From Desulfosediminicola flagellatus (GTDB taxonomy: Bacteria; Desulfobacterota; Desulfobulbia; Desulfobulbales; Desulfocapsaceae): a stretch of 64,000 nucleotides of DNA. The position numbers were made by a program, and so were the translations under genes. Under the pieces are notes generated by a model, which saw nothing but the letters and a program-made list of their open reading frames with translations, made no database searches and was not told where the DNA came from. This document shows, in pieces, positions 18,927 to 28,735 of the stretch. The stretch's first letter is position 1, and each line of letters begins with the position of its first letter. The stretch lies in assembly GCF_005116655.2 (NCBI RefSeq), contig NZ_CP050698.1, positions 1,642,501 through 1,706,500 on the forward strand, written 5' to 3'.

Positions 18927-19529
18927 ATGACTGAAGAGATGAAAACGGAAAGGCGTGCAACAATTGCACGAAAAACCGCTGAAACTGACATAAAGCTCGA
19001 CCTCATATTAGACGGAACAGGTGAAAATCATATCGATTCCGGTGTTCCGTTTCTTGATCATATGCTCACTCTTTTCTCGGTACATGGCTTTTTTGATGTG
19101 AAGCTGGATGCTGATGGTGATACCGAGGTTGATGATCATCATACGGTTGAAGATATAGGTATATGTCTCGGGCAGGCTTTTGCAACTGCACTTGGGAATA
19201 AAGCTGGTATAAAACGCTATGGCAGTTGTTACCTTCCGATGGATGAAACATTGGTTCGGGTCGTGGTCGATGTGTCTAATAGACCCTATCTTCATTATGA
19301 AGCGCCTGTAGTTGATCAAAAACTTGGGACTTTCGATACCTGTCTGGCAAAAGAATTTGCCCGTGCATTTTGTCAGCATGCAGGTGTAACATTACATGTA
19401 GACCTGTTGCATGGTGAAAATAGTCACCATATAATAGAAGCTGTGTTTAAGGCTCTAGGCCGGGCAATGAATGAAGCAACAGAGCCGCTTGCCAGTGGCC
19501 GTGTAATGTCCAGTAAAGGTTGTCTGTAA
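18927..19529 (+). CDS. hisB: Imidazoleglycerol-phosphate dehydratase
   Basis: Sixth step of histidine synthesis. Manganese-binding motifs are visible as FLDHM, DDHHTVEDIG and SHHIIEAVFKALGRA, in the expected order. I prefer the ATG at 18927 behind GGAGTGA, giving 200 residues. A GTG 12 bases earlier is possible, and its sequence overlaps that ribosome site. It is the short monofunctional type without the N-terminal phosphatase. No other his gene is adjacent. Confidence 0.95.
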   Translation: MTEEMKTERRATIARKTAETDIKLDLILDGTGENHIDSGVPFLDHMLTLFSVHGFFDVKLDADGDTEVDDHHTVEDIGICLGQAFATALGNKAGIKRYGSCYLPMDETLVRVVVDVSNRPYLHYEAPVVDQKLGTFDTCLAKEFARAFCQHAGVTLHVDLLHGENSHHIIEAVFKALGRAMNEATEPLASGRVMSSKGCL

Positions 19530-19612
19530 CGTATACAGAGTTACCCGGTAGTAAAAAAAGTCGTGTGATGTGTGATTATCCAATTAAGAGGTATAACTTC
19601 AGAGGGGATTAC

Positions 19613-20245
19613 GTGAAAACATCATTGACCATGCTCATAATTTGCTGTTTTGCTCTGGTTTTATCTTCATGTTCAGGTGTGAGTGAGACAGCATCGACAG
19701 GACAACGCGCTGTCGTTCAATCCGTTGCATGTATAGCAGTTATTCCTGTAAGGACTGTAGCTGATGATAAAGGTAAAGTGAATGCTGCTTCTCAGGCCGA
19801 AATGCTGCGTAACGGTGCTATGCAGGCTGATTTGATTTTGGCGCAGGAACTTTCCGGAAACGCAAAAGTACGAATAGTTCAAGCTTCAGATCTTAATGCT
19901 CTCGATAGAGATACGGTGTCCGGTCTTTCATCGAGTATAAGCGCAGTTGGTGATGGGTTGCAGTGCGATACGGTAATGGTTATGACTATACATAATTACA
20001 TCCAGCGTGATGGTGGAGCATATGCTGTGGATGCGCCTGCATCAACCTCATTTGATATGAGATTGTATGACGCGAAATCTAAAAATGTTATTTGGGCAGC
20101 TGATTTTAATGAGACTCAGGAATCACTCCTCAGTAACATTCTGTCATTTGGTAAAGCTCAGCAACGTGGTTTTAAATGGATTACTGTAGAAGAGCTACTC
20201 TCCCAGGGTATAAAAGAACGACTGGCAGACTGTCCTTACTTGTAG
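19613..20245 (+). CDS. Predicted lipoprotein, unassigned
   Basis: A GTG start at 19613 is supported by AGGGGA upstream. The signal is lipoprotein-type, with a hydrophobic core ending in ALVLSSC, so Cys17 would be lipidated. The mature part of about 190 residues contains a region on an NAEMLRNGAMQADLILAQEL-like helix and alternating strands that recall TolB-N-like or GNA1162-type outer-membrane lipoproteins, but the match is not strong enough to name. Probably faces the periplasm. It lies between hisB and ttcA and is followed by its own terminator. Confidence 0.75.
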   Translation: MKTSLTMLIICCFALVLSSCSGVSETASTGQRAVVQSVACIAVIPVRTVADDKGKVNAASQAEMLRNGAMQADLILAQELSGNAKVRIVQASDLNALDRDTVSGLSSSISAVGDGLQCDTVMVMTIHNYIQRDGGAYAVDAPASTSFDMRLYDAKSKNVIWAADFNETQESLLSNILSFGKAQQRGFKWITVEELLSQGIKERLADCPYL

Positions 20246-20304
20246 GCAATGAGCTGCCTTCATCCAGAAATTCACTAAGATAATTGTTTTATAATGTAAA
20301 TTCA

Positions 20305-20345
20305 CGCCCGCAGACGTGCCAAAACGGCAGTCTGGCGGGCGTTTT
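20305..20345 (+). terminator. Terminator after the lipoprotein gene
   Basis: Long, slightly imperfect hairpin (CGCCCGCAGAC...GTCTGGCGGGCG with an AAAA loop region) followed by TTTT. Its 3' arm ends just before the start of the TtcA-family gene and contains GGCGGG, the only plausible ribosome site for that gene. Confidence 0.75.
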
Positions 20346-20348
20346 ATT

Positions 20349-21098
20349 ATGGGATCATACGTCGTGGTAAAAAAGGCAGATCAAGTCCTTCCCGGATCGG
20401 TGAATAAACGGATTGGGCAGGCAATGCATGATTATAGCATGTTGGAGGAAGGCGATAGGGTATTACTTGCCATATCCGGTGGGGTTGACAGTCTGGCGCT
20501 TGCATGGATATTGAAATTCTGGCAGGCCAAAGCTCCAATAAATTACTCGCTTCACGCAATCACTGTTGATCATGAATTCTGGCGTCAGCATGAAGGTGCG
20601 GTAGAGCCCATGAAGAGTATTGGCACACAGATAGAGCGTCTTGGAATGGAATATGTGATTGAGCGGGCCTGGGACATCAGCGAAGAAGATCGGACATGTT
20701 ATCAATGCGCAAGAAATCGTCGTAGCCAGCTATTTGATATTGCCAGACAACGCGGCTATACGAAAGTAGCACTTGGGCACCACAAAGATGATCTGGTGGA
20801 GACATTTTTCCTTAACGTGCTCTATAGTGGCAATATCTCAACCATGTTGCCCAAGCAGGAGCTTTTTGAGGGCAACCTCTCGATAATACGCCCAATGGCC
20901 TATATCGAAAAACATGAAGTTATACAGATAGCTGAAAAACACGGGCTGAATCCGGTAGAGAATCTATGCCCGTTGGCTGATGACACTCGACGCGAAGAGG
21001 TCCGCACAATACTCACTGACATTTATTCACGGGTTCCGGAAGCTAAGCGCTCTGTCTTTGCAGCCCTTGCAAACGTTCGTGAAGGATATATGCTATGA
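20349..21098 (+). CDS. ttcA: TtcA-family tRNA thiolation ATPase
   Basis: PP-loop ATPase of the TtcA family, whose characterised member inserts sulfur at C32 of tRNA using a 4Fe-4S cluster. The PP-loop SGGVDSLAL is at about 44-52, a CxxC (TCYQCARNRR) at about 116-125, and GHHKDDLVETFF at about 148-159. I start it at the first ATG after the preceding terminator, giving 249 residues, short of E. coli TtcA (about 311). Since some relatives modify other positions, the exact tRNA target is unproven. The stop overlaps the next start (ATGA). Confidence 0.85.
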   Translation: MGSYVVVKKADQVLPGSVNKRIGQAMHDYSMLEEGDRVLLAISGGVDSLALAWILKFWQAKAPINYSLHAITVDHEFWRQHEGAVEPMKSIGTQIERLGMEYVIERAWDISEEDRTCYQCARNRRSQLFDIARQRGYTKVALGHHKDDLVETFFLNVLYSGNISTMLPKQELFEGNLSIIRPMAYIEKHEVIQIAEKHGLNPVENLCPLADDTRREEVRTILTDIYSRVPEAKRSVFAALANVREGYML

Positions 21099-21994
21099 AA
21101 ACATCTTTAGAATGTATGGCATGTTTTCTGAACCAGTCGTTACGTGTTACCAGATTACAGAACTGTAGCGAATCTCAGCAGCGCGAGGTTGTGCTCGCTG
21201 TTGCTGAATTGCTTCCTGCCTTGAATCTCAAACAGACCCCTCCTGAAAATGCGATCCCTATTTATGCAAAGATCTCTGAAATTACCGGATGTGCAGATCC
21301 ATATAAAGAAATAAAACGAATTGAAAATACAAAAGCCCTAGCTCATCTTTCAGCACTGAAATCCGAACTTGAACATTCTGCATCTCCGCTGTTGTCGGCT
21401 ATTGGATTTGCCATAGCTGGTAATATTATTGATTATGGTGCAGCTGATCGGTTTGATATAGAGGCAACTTTTGAAAAAAGCCGAGATATTGCTTTTGCTA
21501 TCGATCACAGAGAACAGCTCCTCTCTGCAATAACTGCGCTTAAGCCAGGAGCATCTATTTTGTATCTGGCTGATAATTGTGGAGAGATAGTTTATGATTC
21601 TCTTGTCGTTGAAATTCTTGCTAAAACCGGGTGTAAAGTGACCGTGGCTGTAAGAGGTCTGCCTATCATAAATGATGCGCTTATTGAAGATGCAATAGAT
21701 GCTGGACTTGACAAGTATGCACGTATTATTTCTAACGGAATCGCGTGTCCCGGGACGCCTGTGAGTGAGTGTACTGATGAATTGCAAACACTTTTTAACG
21801 AGTCAGACCTGGTGATTTCAAAAGGGCAGGGCAATTTTGAGACACTTTCTGAAGTTGATCGTGAAGTATTCTTTCTCTTGACAGTGAAATGTAAAGTGGT
21901 AGGTAACCATTTGACAAAAATGTCGGATAATGAATGCTCGTTATCCGGCAATGGAGAAATGGTCGTTTATCATTCAAGACAGAAAAACACGTAG
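21095..21994 (+). CDS. DUF89/ARMT1-like family protein
   Basis: Metal-dependent DUF89 protein. Characterised members are damage-control phosphatases acting on sugar or cofactor phosphates. The N-terminal [12 protein letters not shown] with its Cys pair is typical of the prokaryotic subfamily, and [14 protein letters not shown] (about 165-178) contains the DN of the metal site. A later [10 protein letters not shown] fits the same family. Length is 299 residues. Translational coupling to ttcA suggests a linked role, but the substrate is unknown. Confidence 0.88.
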   Translation: MKTSLECMACFLNQSLRVTRLQNCSESQQREVVLAVAELLPALNLKQTPPENAIPIYAKISEITGCADPYKEIKRIENTKALAHLSALKSELEHSASPLLSAIGFAIAGNIIDYGAADRFDIEATFEKSRDIAFAIDHREQLLSAITALKPGASILYLADNCGEIVYDSLVVEILAKTGCKVTVAVRGLPIINDALIEDAIDAGLDKYARIISNGIACPGTPVSECTDELQTLFNESDLVISKGQGNFETLSEVDREVFFLLTVKCKVVGNHLTKMSDNECSLSGNGEMVVYHSRQKNT

Positions 21995-22008
21995 AAATGG
22001 TGACAGAT

Positions 22009-23376
22009 ATGAAACAACGGATCAGCGCAGTGTTGGGTGAGCAGCCTGTAGGGCAGAAAATAGTAATAAATGGCTGGATACGAACCAAAAGAGACACAGG
22101 CGGGTTCTCGTTTCTTGAGGTAAATGATGGATCATGTCTTGCAAATCTGCAGGTCATTGCTGATAAAAGTCTATCCAATTACGAAGAAGATATATCACGC
22201 ATCAGTACAGGGTGCAGTGTTACAGTTGAAGGGATTGTAAAGGAATCGCCGGCTAAAGGCCAGAGTGTGGAATTGCATGCAGAGAGTGTGGTCGTTGTCG
22301 GATGGGCTGAACCAGAGACATACCCATTGCAGAAGAAACGACATTCTTTTGAGTTTCTGCGTGAAATGAGTCATTTGCGTCCACGTACCAATGCGCTTGG
22401 TGCTGTGGCTCGTGTGCGTTCGCGCCTTTCATGGGCTATTAATCAGTTCTTTCAGGAGCGAGGCTTTCTGCAGGTTCATACGCCTATTATCACCACCAGT
22501 GACTGCGAAGGTGCCGGTGAAATGTTCCAGGTTAATACCAGCTCTGAAATCTCAGGTAAAGCCGACAAAGAAGAATTTTTCGGTAAAAAAGCCGGGCTTA
22601 CTGTAAGTGGTCAGCTGCAGGCTGAGGTATACGCACTGGCACTTGGAAATGTCTATACCTTTGGTCCGACTTTCAGGGCCGAGAATTCCCATACCAGTCG
22701 TCATCTTTCAGAATTCTGGATGATTGAACCGGAGATGGCATTCTGCGATCTGCAATGCAATATGCAACTGGCAACTGAAATGCTCAAATATGTTCTTAAT
22801 GATGCCTTAGAGAATTGCCCTGAAGATATGGAACTTTTTGATAAATTTATCGAAAAAGGACTCATTGCAAAACTCAAAAATGTTGTCGAAAAAGAATTTG
22901 CCCACATTACATACTCTGATGCCGTAGAGAAACTGCTCGCGTCTGATAAGAAATTTGAATTCCCGGTTAAGTGGGGAATTGATCTTCAGTCAGAGCATGA
23001 ACGTTATCTTACCGAGGAGGTATTTAAGTGTCCTCTGATCGTTACTGACTATCCTGCAACTATAAAGCCTTTTTATATGCGGGTGAATGACGATGGGAAA
23101 ACGGTTGCAGCAATGGACATATTAGTTCCTGGAATTGGTGAAATAGTAGGCGGAAGCCAGCGCGAAGAACGACTCGAAGTACTTGAAAAACGGATGATAG
23201 AAGCAGGTATTGAGACGGAAGAATATTCGTGGTATCTCGATCTGCGCAGATACGGTTCAGTTCCGCATTCAGGATATGGTCTTGGTTTTGAGAGGCTTGT
23301 ACTGTTTGTTACCGGTATGGCAAATATCCGGGAGGTAATTCCTTTTCCGAGAACGCCCGGTTTTGCTCCATGCTAA
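22009..23376 (+). CDS. asnS: Asparaginyl-tRNA synthetase
   Basis: Class IIb aminoacyl-tRNA synthetase that charges tRNA-Asn. An N-terminal OB fold (about 1-105, [20 protein letters not shown]) precedes the catalytic domain. Motif 2 is [21 protein letters not shown] (about 224-244, quoted in parts: [12 protein letters not shown] and EFWMIEPE), and motif 3 is [15 protein letters not shown] near the C-terminus, ending [11 protein letters not shown] chose the ATG at 22009, five bases after GGTGA, over an ATG twelve bases upstream. Length 455 is normal. Confidence 0.96.
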   Translation: MKQRISAVLGEQPVGQKIVINGWIRTKRDTGGFSFLEVNDGSCLANLQVIADKSLSNYEEDISRISTGCSVTVEGIVKESPAKGQSVELHAESVVVVGWAEPETYPLQKKRHSFEFLREMSHLRPRTNALGAVARVRSRLSWAINQFFQERGFLQVHTPIITTSDCEGAGEMFQVNTSSEISGKADKEEFFGKKAGLTVSGQLQAEVYALALGNVYTFGPTFRAENSHTSRHLSEFWMIEPEMAFCDLQCNMQLATEMLKYVLNDALENCPEDMELFDKFIEKGLIAKLKNVVEKEFAHITYSDAVEKLLASDKKFEFPVKWGIDLQSEHERYLTEEVFKCPLIVTDYPATIKPFYMRVNDDGKTVAAMDILVPGIGEIVGGSQREERLEVLEKRMIEAGIETEEYSWYLDLRRYGSVPHSGYGLGFERLVLFVTGMANIREVIPFPRTPGFAPC

Positions 23377-23407
23377 ATATCATTCGTCCGATCAGTGTTG
23401 ACGGATA

Positions 23408-24451
23408 ATGACTGAAATGATGCAGGCATATCTGCTTAACGCATCCGGACCGATCCCTGAAAACGGGACTCCACTGATATTTTCGAAAGTGCATAAACCA
23501 ATACCCGGGGCAGGAGAAATCCTTCTCCGGGTATTGGCGTGTGGTGTATGTCATACTGAATTGGATGAAATAGAAGGGAGAACAGCGCCACCAACGTATC
23601 CAATAATTCCCGGTCATCAGGTAGTTGGCGTTGTTTGTCGCTCTGGTGACAATGCAGATCGTTTTAATAATGGAGAACGCGTAGGAGTTGCCTGGATATA
23701 TTCTTCTTGCGGTGTTTGTGATTGTTGTTTACGAGGGCTTGAAAACCTCTGTAAAAAATTCAGGGCCACCGGGCGTGATGAAAATGGCGGCTATGCTGAA
23801 TATATGGTAGTGCCGCAGGATTTTGCTTACAGGATACCCGAAAGTTTTACTGACAGTGAAGCGGCACCTCTACTTTGCGGGGGAGCAATCGGCTATCGGT
23901 CGCTGAAGTTGTGTAATATGATCGATGGTGATACGCTTGCGCTGACTGGTTTCGGGGCCTCTGCTCACATCGTGTTACAGTTGGCAGTCGCTTTATACCC
24001 GAAAAGTCGTGTGCTTGTGTTTGCGCGAAGTGAAGCACAGCGATCATTTGCCAAGAATATTGGTGCATATTGGGCCGGAAATATAGGGGAATTACCACCC
24101 CTTGTGCCCCAATCTATCATCGATACCACACCAGCATGGTCTCCTATCCTGGAGAGCTTGAAAATACTGGCCCCGGGTGGACGTCTGGTCATAAATGCCA
24201 TCAGAAAAGAGGATCGAGACCTGTTCATGTTGCAGAAGCTTGATTATACACGTCATCTGTGGTTAGAGAAAGAGGTCAAGAGTGTTGCAAATATTACCAG
24301 GGATGATGTGAGTGAATTTCTTCTTCTGGCAGATAAGCTGAAAATACGGCCTACGGTTACAGAATATTCGTTTACCAGTGCCAATTCAGCTTTATCAGAC
24401 TTAAAATATACCAAGAGTACCGGTGCCAAGGTGCTGGTCATGAATAGATAG
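23408..24451 (+). CDS. Zinc-dependent alcohol dehydrogenase family protein
   Basis: Medium-chain NAD(P)-dependent dehydrogenase. Catalytic-zinc residues are C48 (ACGVCHTELD) and H70 (PGHQVVG). The structural zinc set is C101, C104, C107 and C115 (CGVCDCCLRGLENLC). The coenzyme fold region is about 170-280, but the usual GxGxxG reads ALTGFGASAHIVLQLA, a variant also seen in relatives. Length is 347 residues. The substrate cannot be read from sequence. Downstream is menG after a 71-base gap. Confidence 0.9.
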   Translation: MTEMMQAYLLNASGPIPENGTPLIFSKVHKPIPGAGEILLRVLACGVCHTELDEIEGRTAPPTYPIIPGHQVVGVVCRSGDNADRFNNGERVGVAWIYSSCGVCDCCLRGLENLCKKFRATGRDENGGYAEYMVVPQDFAYRIPESFTDSEAAPLLCGGAIGYRSLKLCNMIDGDTLALTGFGASAHIVLQLAVALYPKSRVLVFARSEAQRSFAKNIGAYWAGNIGELPPLVPQSIIDTTPAWSPILESLKILAPGGRLVINAIRKEDRDLFMLQKLDYTRHLWLEKEVKSVANITRDDVSEFLLLADKLKIRPTVTEYSFTSANSALSDLKYTKSTGAKVLVMNR

Positions 24452-24522
24452 CAGTGATCATCCAAATCGTTTGGTTGTGACTGATTTTTAGTAGTTATAT
24501 TAATGGCAGTGGAGGAAGCAGG

Positions 24523-25206
24523 TTGAGTAAGGGTCCAGGTGTACAAAAAATGTTTGATGCCATTGCCGGCAGATATGATGTGATGAACAGGGTCATGACC
24601 ATGGGTCAGGATCAGAAGTGGCGACGTTTTGTTGTAGATAAAGCGGGTAACCCGGGCAGTGGCTGGGTGTTAGATCTTGCAACAGGTACAGGCGATATCG
24701 CAGCCTTAAGCGCCAGGTCTTACCCCCAGGCCCAAGTAATCGGGGCAGACTTTTCACAGAACATGTTACGTGAAGCTGAAAAGCGATTTTCTGATTCAGG
24801 GATTAGCTGGCAGGCGTGTGATGCTAATAATCTGCCATATGATGATAATGTTTTTGAGTCTGTAACGTTTGGTTATCTGTTAAGAAACGTTGATGATGCC
24901 GTAAAAGTACTCCGTGAAGTCCGCAGAGTGTTAAAGCCTGGTGGAAGGGTGGTCTGTCTTGATACGACTCCTCCCAACAGGAATGTGCTTTATCCGTTTA
25001 TCCGTTTGTATTTTGCCTATGGCATTCCGCTTTTGGGCAGAATGATTGCTGATGATGAAGCTGCGTATGCCTATTTAACAGGTTCGACCATGGACTTTTA
25101 TTCTGCAGAAGCACTCGCCGACGCTTTTCGTGAAGCTGGGCTTGAAAATGTTGGGTATAAAAAATTCATGCTGGGAACTATTGGAGTGCATTGGGGGAAT
25201 AAATGA
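24523..25206 (+). CDS. menG: Demethylmenaquinone C-methyltransferase
   Basis: SAM-dependent methyltransferase of the UbiE/MenG family, making menaquinone (or ubiquinone) from its demethyl precursor. A TTG start is indicated by GGAGG ten bases upstream. The early motif FDAIAGRYDVMNRVMTMGQD is diagnostic, SAM motif I is VLDLATGTGDIA (about 49-60), and FGYLLRNVDDAVKVLREVRR fits the UbiE signature. Length is 227. In this anaerobe-like context menaquinone is the likely product and would serve the nuo complex. Confidence 0.93.
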   Translation: MSKGPGVQKMFDAIAGRYDVMNRVMTMGQDQKWRRFVVDKAGNPGSGWVLDLATGTGDIAALSARSYPQAQVIGADFSQNMLREAEKRFSDSGISWQACDANNLPYDDNVFESVTFGYLLRNVDDAVKVLREVRRVLKPGGRVVCLDTTPPNRNVLYPFIRLYFAYGIPLLGRMIADDEAAYAYLTGSTMDFYSAEALADAFREAGLENVGYKKFMLGTIGVHWGNK

Positions 25207-27146
25207 GCAATACCGGTGGTGAAGAACTCAAAGTACCAGAAAAACATGGAGTGGCCCGACCTCTGAAAACAATTTTCGACCTTTTAGTCGATAGTTCAGG
25301 TCGATTCAGCGAGAATATCGCCTATATCTATCGCTCAGGTAAAGAAGAACATAAGGTCAGCTACGCCAAACTCTTTGAGGATGTATTGCTACTTTCACGT
25401 GCTTTCAGGCAGCGTGGGATTTCTAAAGGAGACAAAGTCATGCTCCTTTCAGACAATCGTTACGCCTGGATAGTGACCGATCTTGCCATTATGAGTCTTG
25501 GAGCTGTTAATGTTCCGCGTGGTGCCGATACACCTTCGCAGGAATTAGAATTTATCATTAACCATTCAGATGCCATTTATCTCGTAATTGAAACCCCTGA
25601 ATTGCTGGAATACCATTATGAGTATCTCAAAGGGCTAAAGCAGCTTAAGTCGATTTTTGTAATGACAGGGCCGGGATTGCATACACTGTTTAGTCACACC
25701 TACTCCTACATCGACCTGCTGACAGATCGCCGTTATACCCAGGCAGATGTTGATACGTTTATGGAGATGGGTGAGTCAATTAAAGAACACGATCTGCTTA
25801 CGCTTATCTATACTTCCGGAACCACGGGCATGCCTAAGGGAGTACAGCTTTCTCATTCCAACATTATGCATAATGTCAGATGCATTCCTATTATTATTCA
25901 GTTAACAGAGAACGACTCATGGCTGTCTATTCTACCAACCTGGCATATTTTTGAGCGCACAGCTGAATATGTTGCATTGGCAGCAGGAACGACCCTTGTC
26001 TATTCATCTGTAAAAACCTTCTCGCAGGATTTGGAAAAATATCGACCGACCCTTGTTGCCACAGTTCCCCGTGTATGGGAATCGCTTTATTCAAAGGTAC
26101 AGGCAACAATTCGAAAAAAAGGCGGCGTGGCAATGAATGTTTTCGGGTCACTCATCTGGGTTTCGAAGGTCTATCGACACAATAAACGGCTGTTTCTTGA
26201 TCGGTTACCGATGTATTCCAATCGCTGGTTTGGTCGCAGGCTGATAACAAAAGCTATGGCAGGTATGAAAATGCTGCTGCTATTTCCCTTCTATCTGCTG
26301 GCAAAGAAAAAATTGCGTGCGGTTCAGGACCGGTTTGGCGGGCGTTTGCGTCTTGCGATCAGTGGTGGTGGTACCTTAGCGACATATCTTGAAGAGTGGC
26401 TTGATGCTGTTGGTATTCGTATCGTTAATGCCTATGGCATGACAGAGTGTTCACCGGCTATTGCCGGTAGGGGACTCACCTGCCGGGTTTATGGAACTCT
26501 CGGTCCACCTGTGCCGCATACCGATCTGAGAATAGTCTCTGAAGGTGGTGACATTTTACCTGTCGGCATTGAAGGACTCATTGAAGTGAAAGGGCCGCAG
26601 GTTACTCCCGGCTATTATAAAAATGACGAAGAGAATCGTAAGTCATTTTCAGATGACGGATATTTTAAAACAGGCGATCTCGGGAAACTCACGACAGGTG
26701 GTGAGCTGGTTATAACCGGCAGGGCCAAGGAAATTATTGTTCTGGCCAGCGGAGAGAACATAGATCCAACCAGAATTGAGAACACTATCAGTATGTTTCC
26801 ATTTGTTCAGGATGCGATTCTGGTAGGTCAGGATAAAAAGGGACTTGGCGCGCTGGTTGTTCCAAATATGGAAGAATTGAAAGCGTTTCTTGGACAAAAG
26901 TTCAGTGACCTGAAAAATGAGAAGAATGAATTGCTCGAAGACCGGCACGTCGTGGATCAGGTCAAGAAAGAAATGAACAGATTACTCATGCCGAAGCAGG
27001 GGTTCAAGCCTTACGAAAAACTTCAGAATATCGCTTTTTTGGATAAGGAGTTCAAGCTGGGTGAAGAGCTGACTAACACGCTCAAAAAGAAACGGCACGT
27101 TATTGAGAAGAACTACAAAAAGCTCATTAATGATCTGCTTCACTGA
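25203..27146 (+). CDS. AMP-forming long-chain acyl-CoA synthetase
   Basis: Adenylate-forming enzyme that activates a fatty or other carboxylic acid to acyl-CoA. The AMP/phosphate-binding loop LIYTSGTTGMPKGVQLSH lies at about 199-216, the A5 motif NAYGMTECSPAIAGRG at about 409-424, and the hinge KTGDLGKLTTGGELVITGRAKE at about 499-520 (in parts). At 647 residues it matches FadD15/ACSL-type proteins. Its start overlaps the menG stop by four bases. The acyl specificity is unknown. Confidence 0.92.
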   Translation: MSNTGGEELKVPEKHGVARPLKTIFDLLVDSSGRFSENIAYIYRSGKEEHKVSYAKLFEDVLLLSRAFRQRGISKGDKVMLLSDNRYAWIVTDLAIMSLGAVNVPRGADTPSQELEFIINHSDAIYLVIETPELLEYHYEYLKGLKQLKSIFVMTGPGLHTLFSHTYSYIDLLTDRRYTQADVDTFMEMGESIKEHDLLTLIYTSGTTGMPKGVQLSHSNIMHNVRCIPIIIQLTENDSWLSILPTWHIFERTAEYVALAAGTTLVYSSVKTFSQDLEKYRPTLVATVPRVWESLYSKVQATIRKKGGVAMNVFGSLIWVSKVYRHNKRLFLDRLPMYSNRWFGRRLITKAMAGMKMLLLFPFYLLAKKKLRAVQDRFGGRLRLAISGGGTLATYLEEWLDAVGIRIVNAYGMTECSPAIAGRGLTCRVYGTLGPPVPHTDLRIVSEGGDILPVGIEGLIEVKGPQVTPGYYKNDEENRKSFSDDGYFKTGDLGKLTTGGELVITGRAKEIIVLASGENIDPTRIENTISMFPFVQDAILVGQDKKGLGALVVPNMEELKAFLGQKFSDLKNEKNELLEDRHVVDQVKKEMNRLLMPKQGFKPYEKLQNIAFLDKEFKLGEELTNTLKKKRHVIEKNYKKLINDLLH

Positions 27147-27392
27147 GCGGAAGGGCTCAGGTTGAGTGCTTTAAAGGCATATTGTTGTAACAGTGTCGGG
27201 TGCTATCTTCTGGTAACTGCGGGGGAGAGCGCTCAACACGCTTGGTGCCAATAGCATTATTGGCAAAGAGTTTCGGTATTGCGCCATATGTGCAATGTGC
27301 GAGATGTGTGTATTTGTGTTTTTGCTACAAATCAGATGCATCCAGTAGGATAGTATTCTCCACAAGGTGGGTGGGTGTGGAGAAGATCACCT

Positions 27393-28013
27393 TTACTGAG
27401 CCAATATATCCGGTTGAAGCGGTTCATCTATAATCGGGTATTTCATTTCCTCACTGATCGCCAGAGGGCTTTCGATAGATATCGAGTGCATTGTCTCTTT
27501 AGGAAAGAAGACCCTTTTGCTGGTGATCGCTTCGATTTTTACGGGAAGTATATCTGGTATTGTAGTGATATCTGTAATCGGTTGGGGTTGTCGAGTTATG
27601 CTCGGTGCAGCAACAACTGGTCGAAGTTTCTGCGCACGGGCATAGTTTGTCTTCGCCTGTTCATAATTACCAAGCCGTTTATTAACGATTCCAAGACCGT
27701 TGTAGATCTCCGCATCATCGGGATTAAACTCTAACGCGGCTTTGAAGTCGATTAGAGCAAGCTTGTATCTCCCCAGTTCAAGATAAACAGTGGCTCTACG
27801 CTTGGATAATTCGGAATGGTCAGGGCCGGAAAGCTGGTCATTTTCAAGACAACGAGACAGCATGTGGCTTTTGGTTAGAGGTGGAGAAATTTTCGCAGCG
27901 TCTGGGCAGATTTCCTGCGGTGGGCCTTTTGCATTGGCGGTTGAGGTTGTCAGCAATAGTGCTAGCATGGCAAACATTGAAAAATGGGTGCGGACGACAT
28001 TTCGAAACTTCAT
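27393..28013 (-). CDS. Exported TPR-repeat protein
   Basis: The 206-residue protein has an N-terminal signal-like segment (FSMFAMLALLLTTSTANA, cleavage near 28). A TPR pair at about 68-135 includes AALEFNPDDAEIYNGLGIVNKR and YARAQKLRP, close to the TPR consensus. A Pro-rich tail of about 70 residues lacks recognisable structure. It is probably periplasmic and mediates protein contacts. Partner unknown. It is isolated from neighbours on its strand. Confidence 0.75.
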   Translation of the reverse strand: MKFRNVVRTHFSMFAMLALLLTTSTANAKGPPQEICPDAAKISPPLTKSHMLSRCLENDQLSGPDHSELSKRRATVYLELGRYKLALIDFKAALEFNPDDAEIYNGLGIVNKRLGNYEQAKTNYARAQKLRPVVAAPSITRQPQPITDITTIPDILPVKIEAITSKRVFFPKETMHSISIESPLAISEEMKYPIIDEPLQPDILAQ

Positions 28014-28435
28014 AGAAATTCTAACTCACAGCAGGGTAAGCAACGAAAATCAGTTCCGTAACTTACAGGTAAATCTCAATAGCTCCTAATCAGATACAGC
28101 ATGTAGTGTCTAGGAATCTATCCCGGAATGCTCTTCTTTTTTAAATACTCGGTATTTCAAAACAACAACGGTGTTAATATTAAAAATATAAACATGCTTG
28201 GTATTTGCAAAATACTTCAATTTGAGAAAGGATGTCTGTTTTGGGACGACCTCTTAGAGGTAAAGCCGTGTTCTTAGACAGATCTATAATTACCTGTTTT
28301 TTGAAAAAATGTAATGATAAAAATAATAGGGAAATATAGAGAACTCCGCAATTTATGTGGAATATACATGTAAAACTCAGTAGCTCATTTAATTACAGTG
28401 CTGCAGAAACGGGCAAAAAAATGTGTTAATGAAGA
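28014..28435. other. AT-rich gap without a supported gene
   Basis: No convincing reading frame. The segment 28226-28283 can form an imperfect stem (GTCTG ... CAGA outside an ACCTC/GAGGT hairpin), which might be a terminator or small RNA. Nothing else stands out. Confidence 0.4.
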
Positions 28436-28735
28436 TCAACTCTTAGTGAAACGATCAGAAATGATTTTACCAGTTGAGGATGCGGTCTCTTTCGGGTCCG
28501 GATCTTCTATGTACTCTTCAATAATCGATACTGACTGGAATGGAAGCAGCAGTTGGCGCACTCCTCCGAAATGTTTTCTGATTTCATCATCTGCCGGATT
28601 TATGAGGTAGCTCTTTTCTTCGGGAAGAATAAGATCTTTTATGCAGACAAAATAGGGGTGAGTCATATCAAGACTCCTTGCTTTAAGGGTATATTCTTTC
28701 TCTTTCCAGGTGAAGTGGACTCGATAAACTGCCAT
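28436..28735 (-). CDS. DUF1820-like small protein
   Basis: A 99-residue soluble protein. The order YRVHFTWKEKEYTLKARS, YFVCIKDLIL, INPADDEIRKHFGGVRQLLLPFQSV and IIEEYIEDP resembles DUF1820 proteins, which have no known function. This match is from memory of the family pattern and needs a profile search. The last 15 residues look disordered. It stands alone between two gene-poor gaps. Confidence 0.7.
   Translation of the reverse strand: MAVYRVHFTWKEKEYTLKARSLDMTHPYFVCIKDLILPEEKSYLINPADDEIRKHFGGVRQLLLPFQSVSIIEEYIEDPDPKETASSTGKIISDRFTKS

Noticed and set aside
27171..27734. Several short open frames either side of 27.4 kb on the plus strand
   Set aside because: They lie antisense to the TPR protein or in the gap after the acyl-CoA synthetase gene; no start signals.
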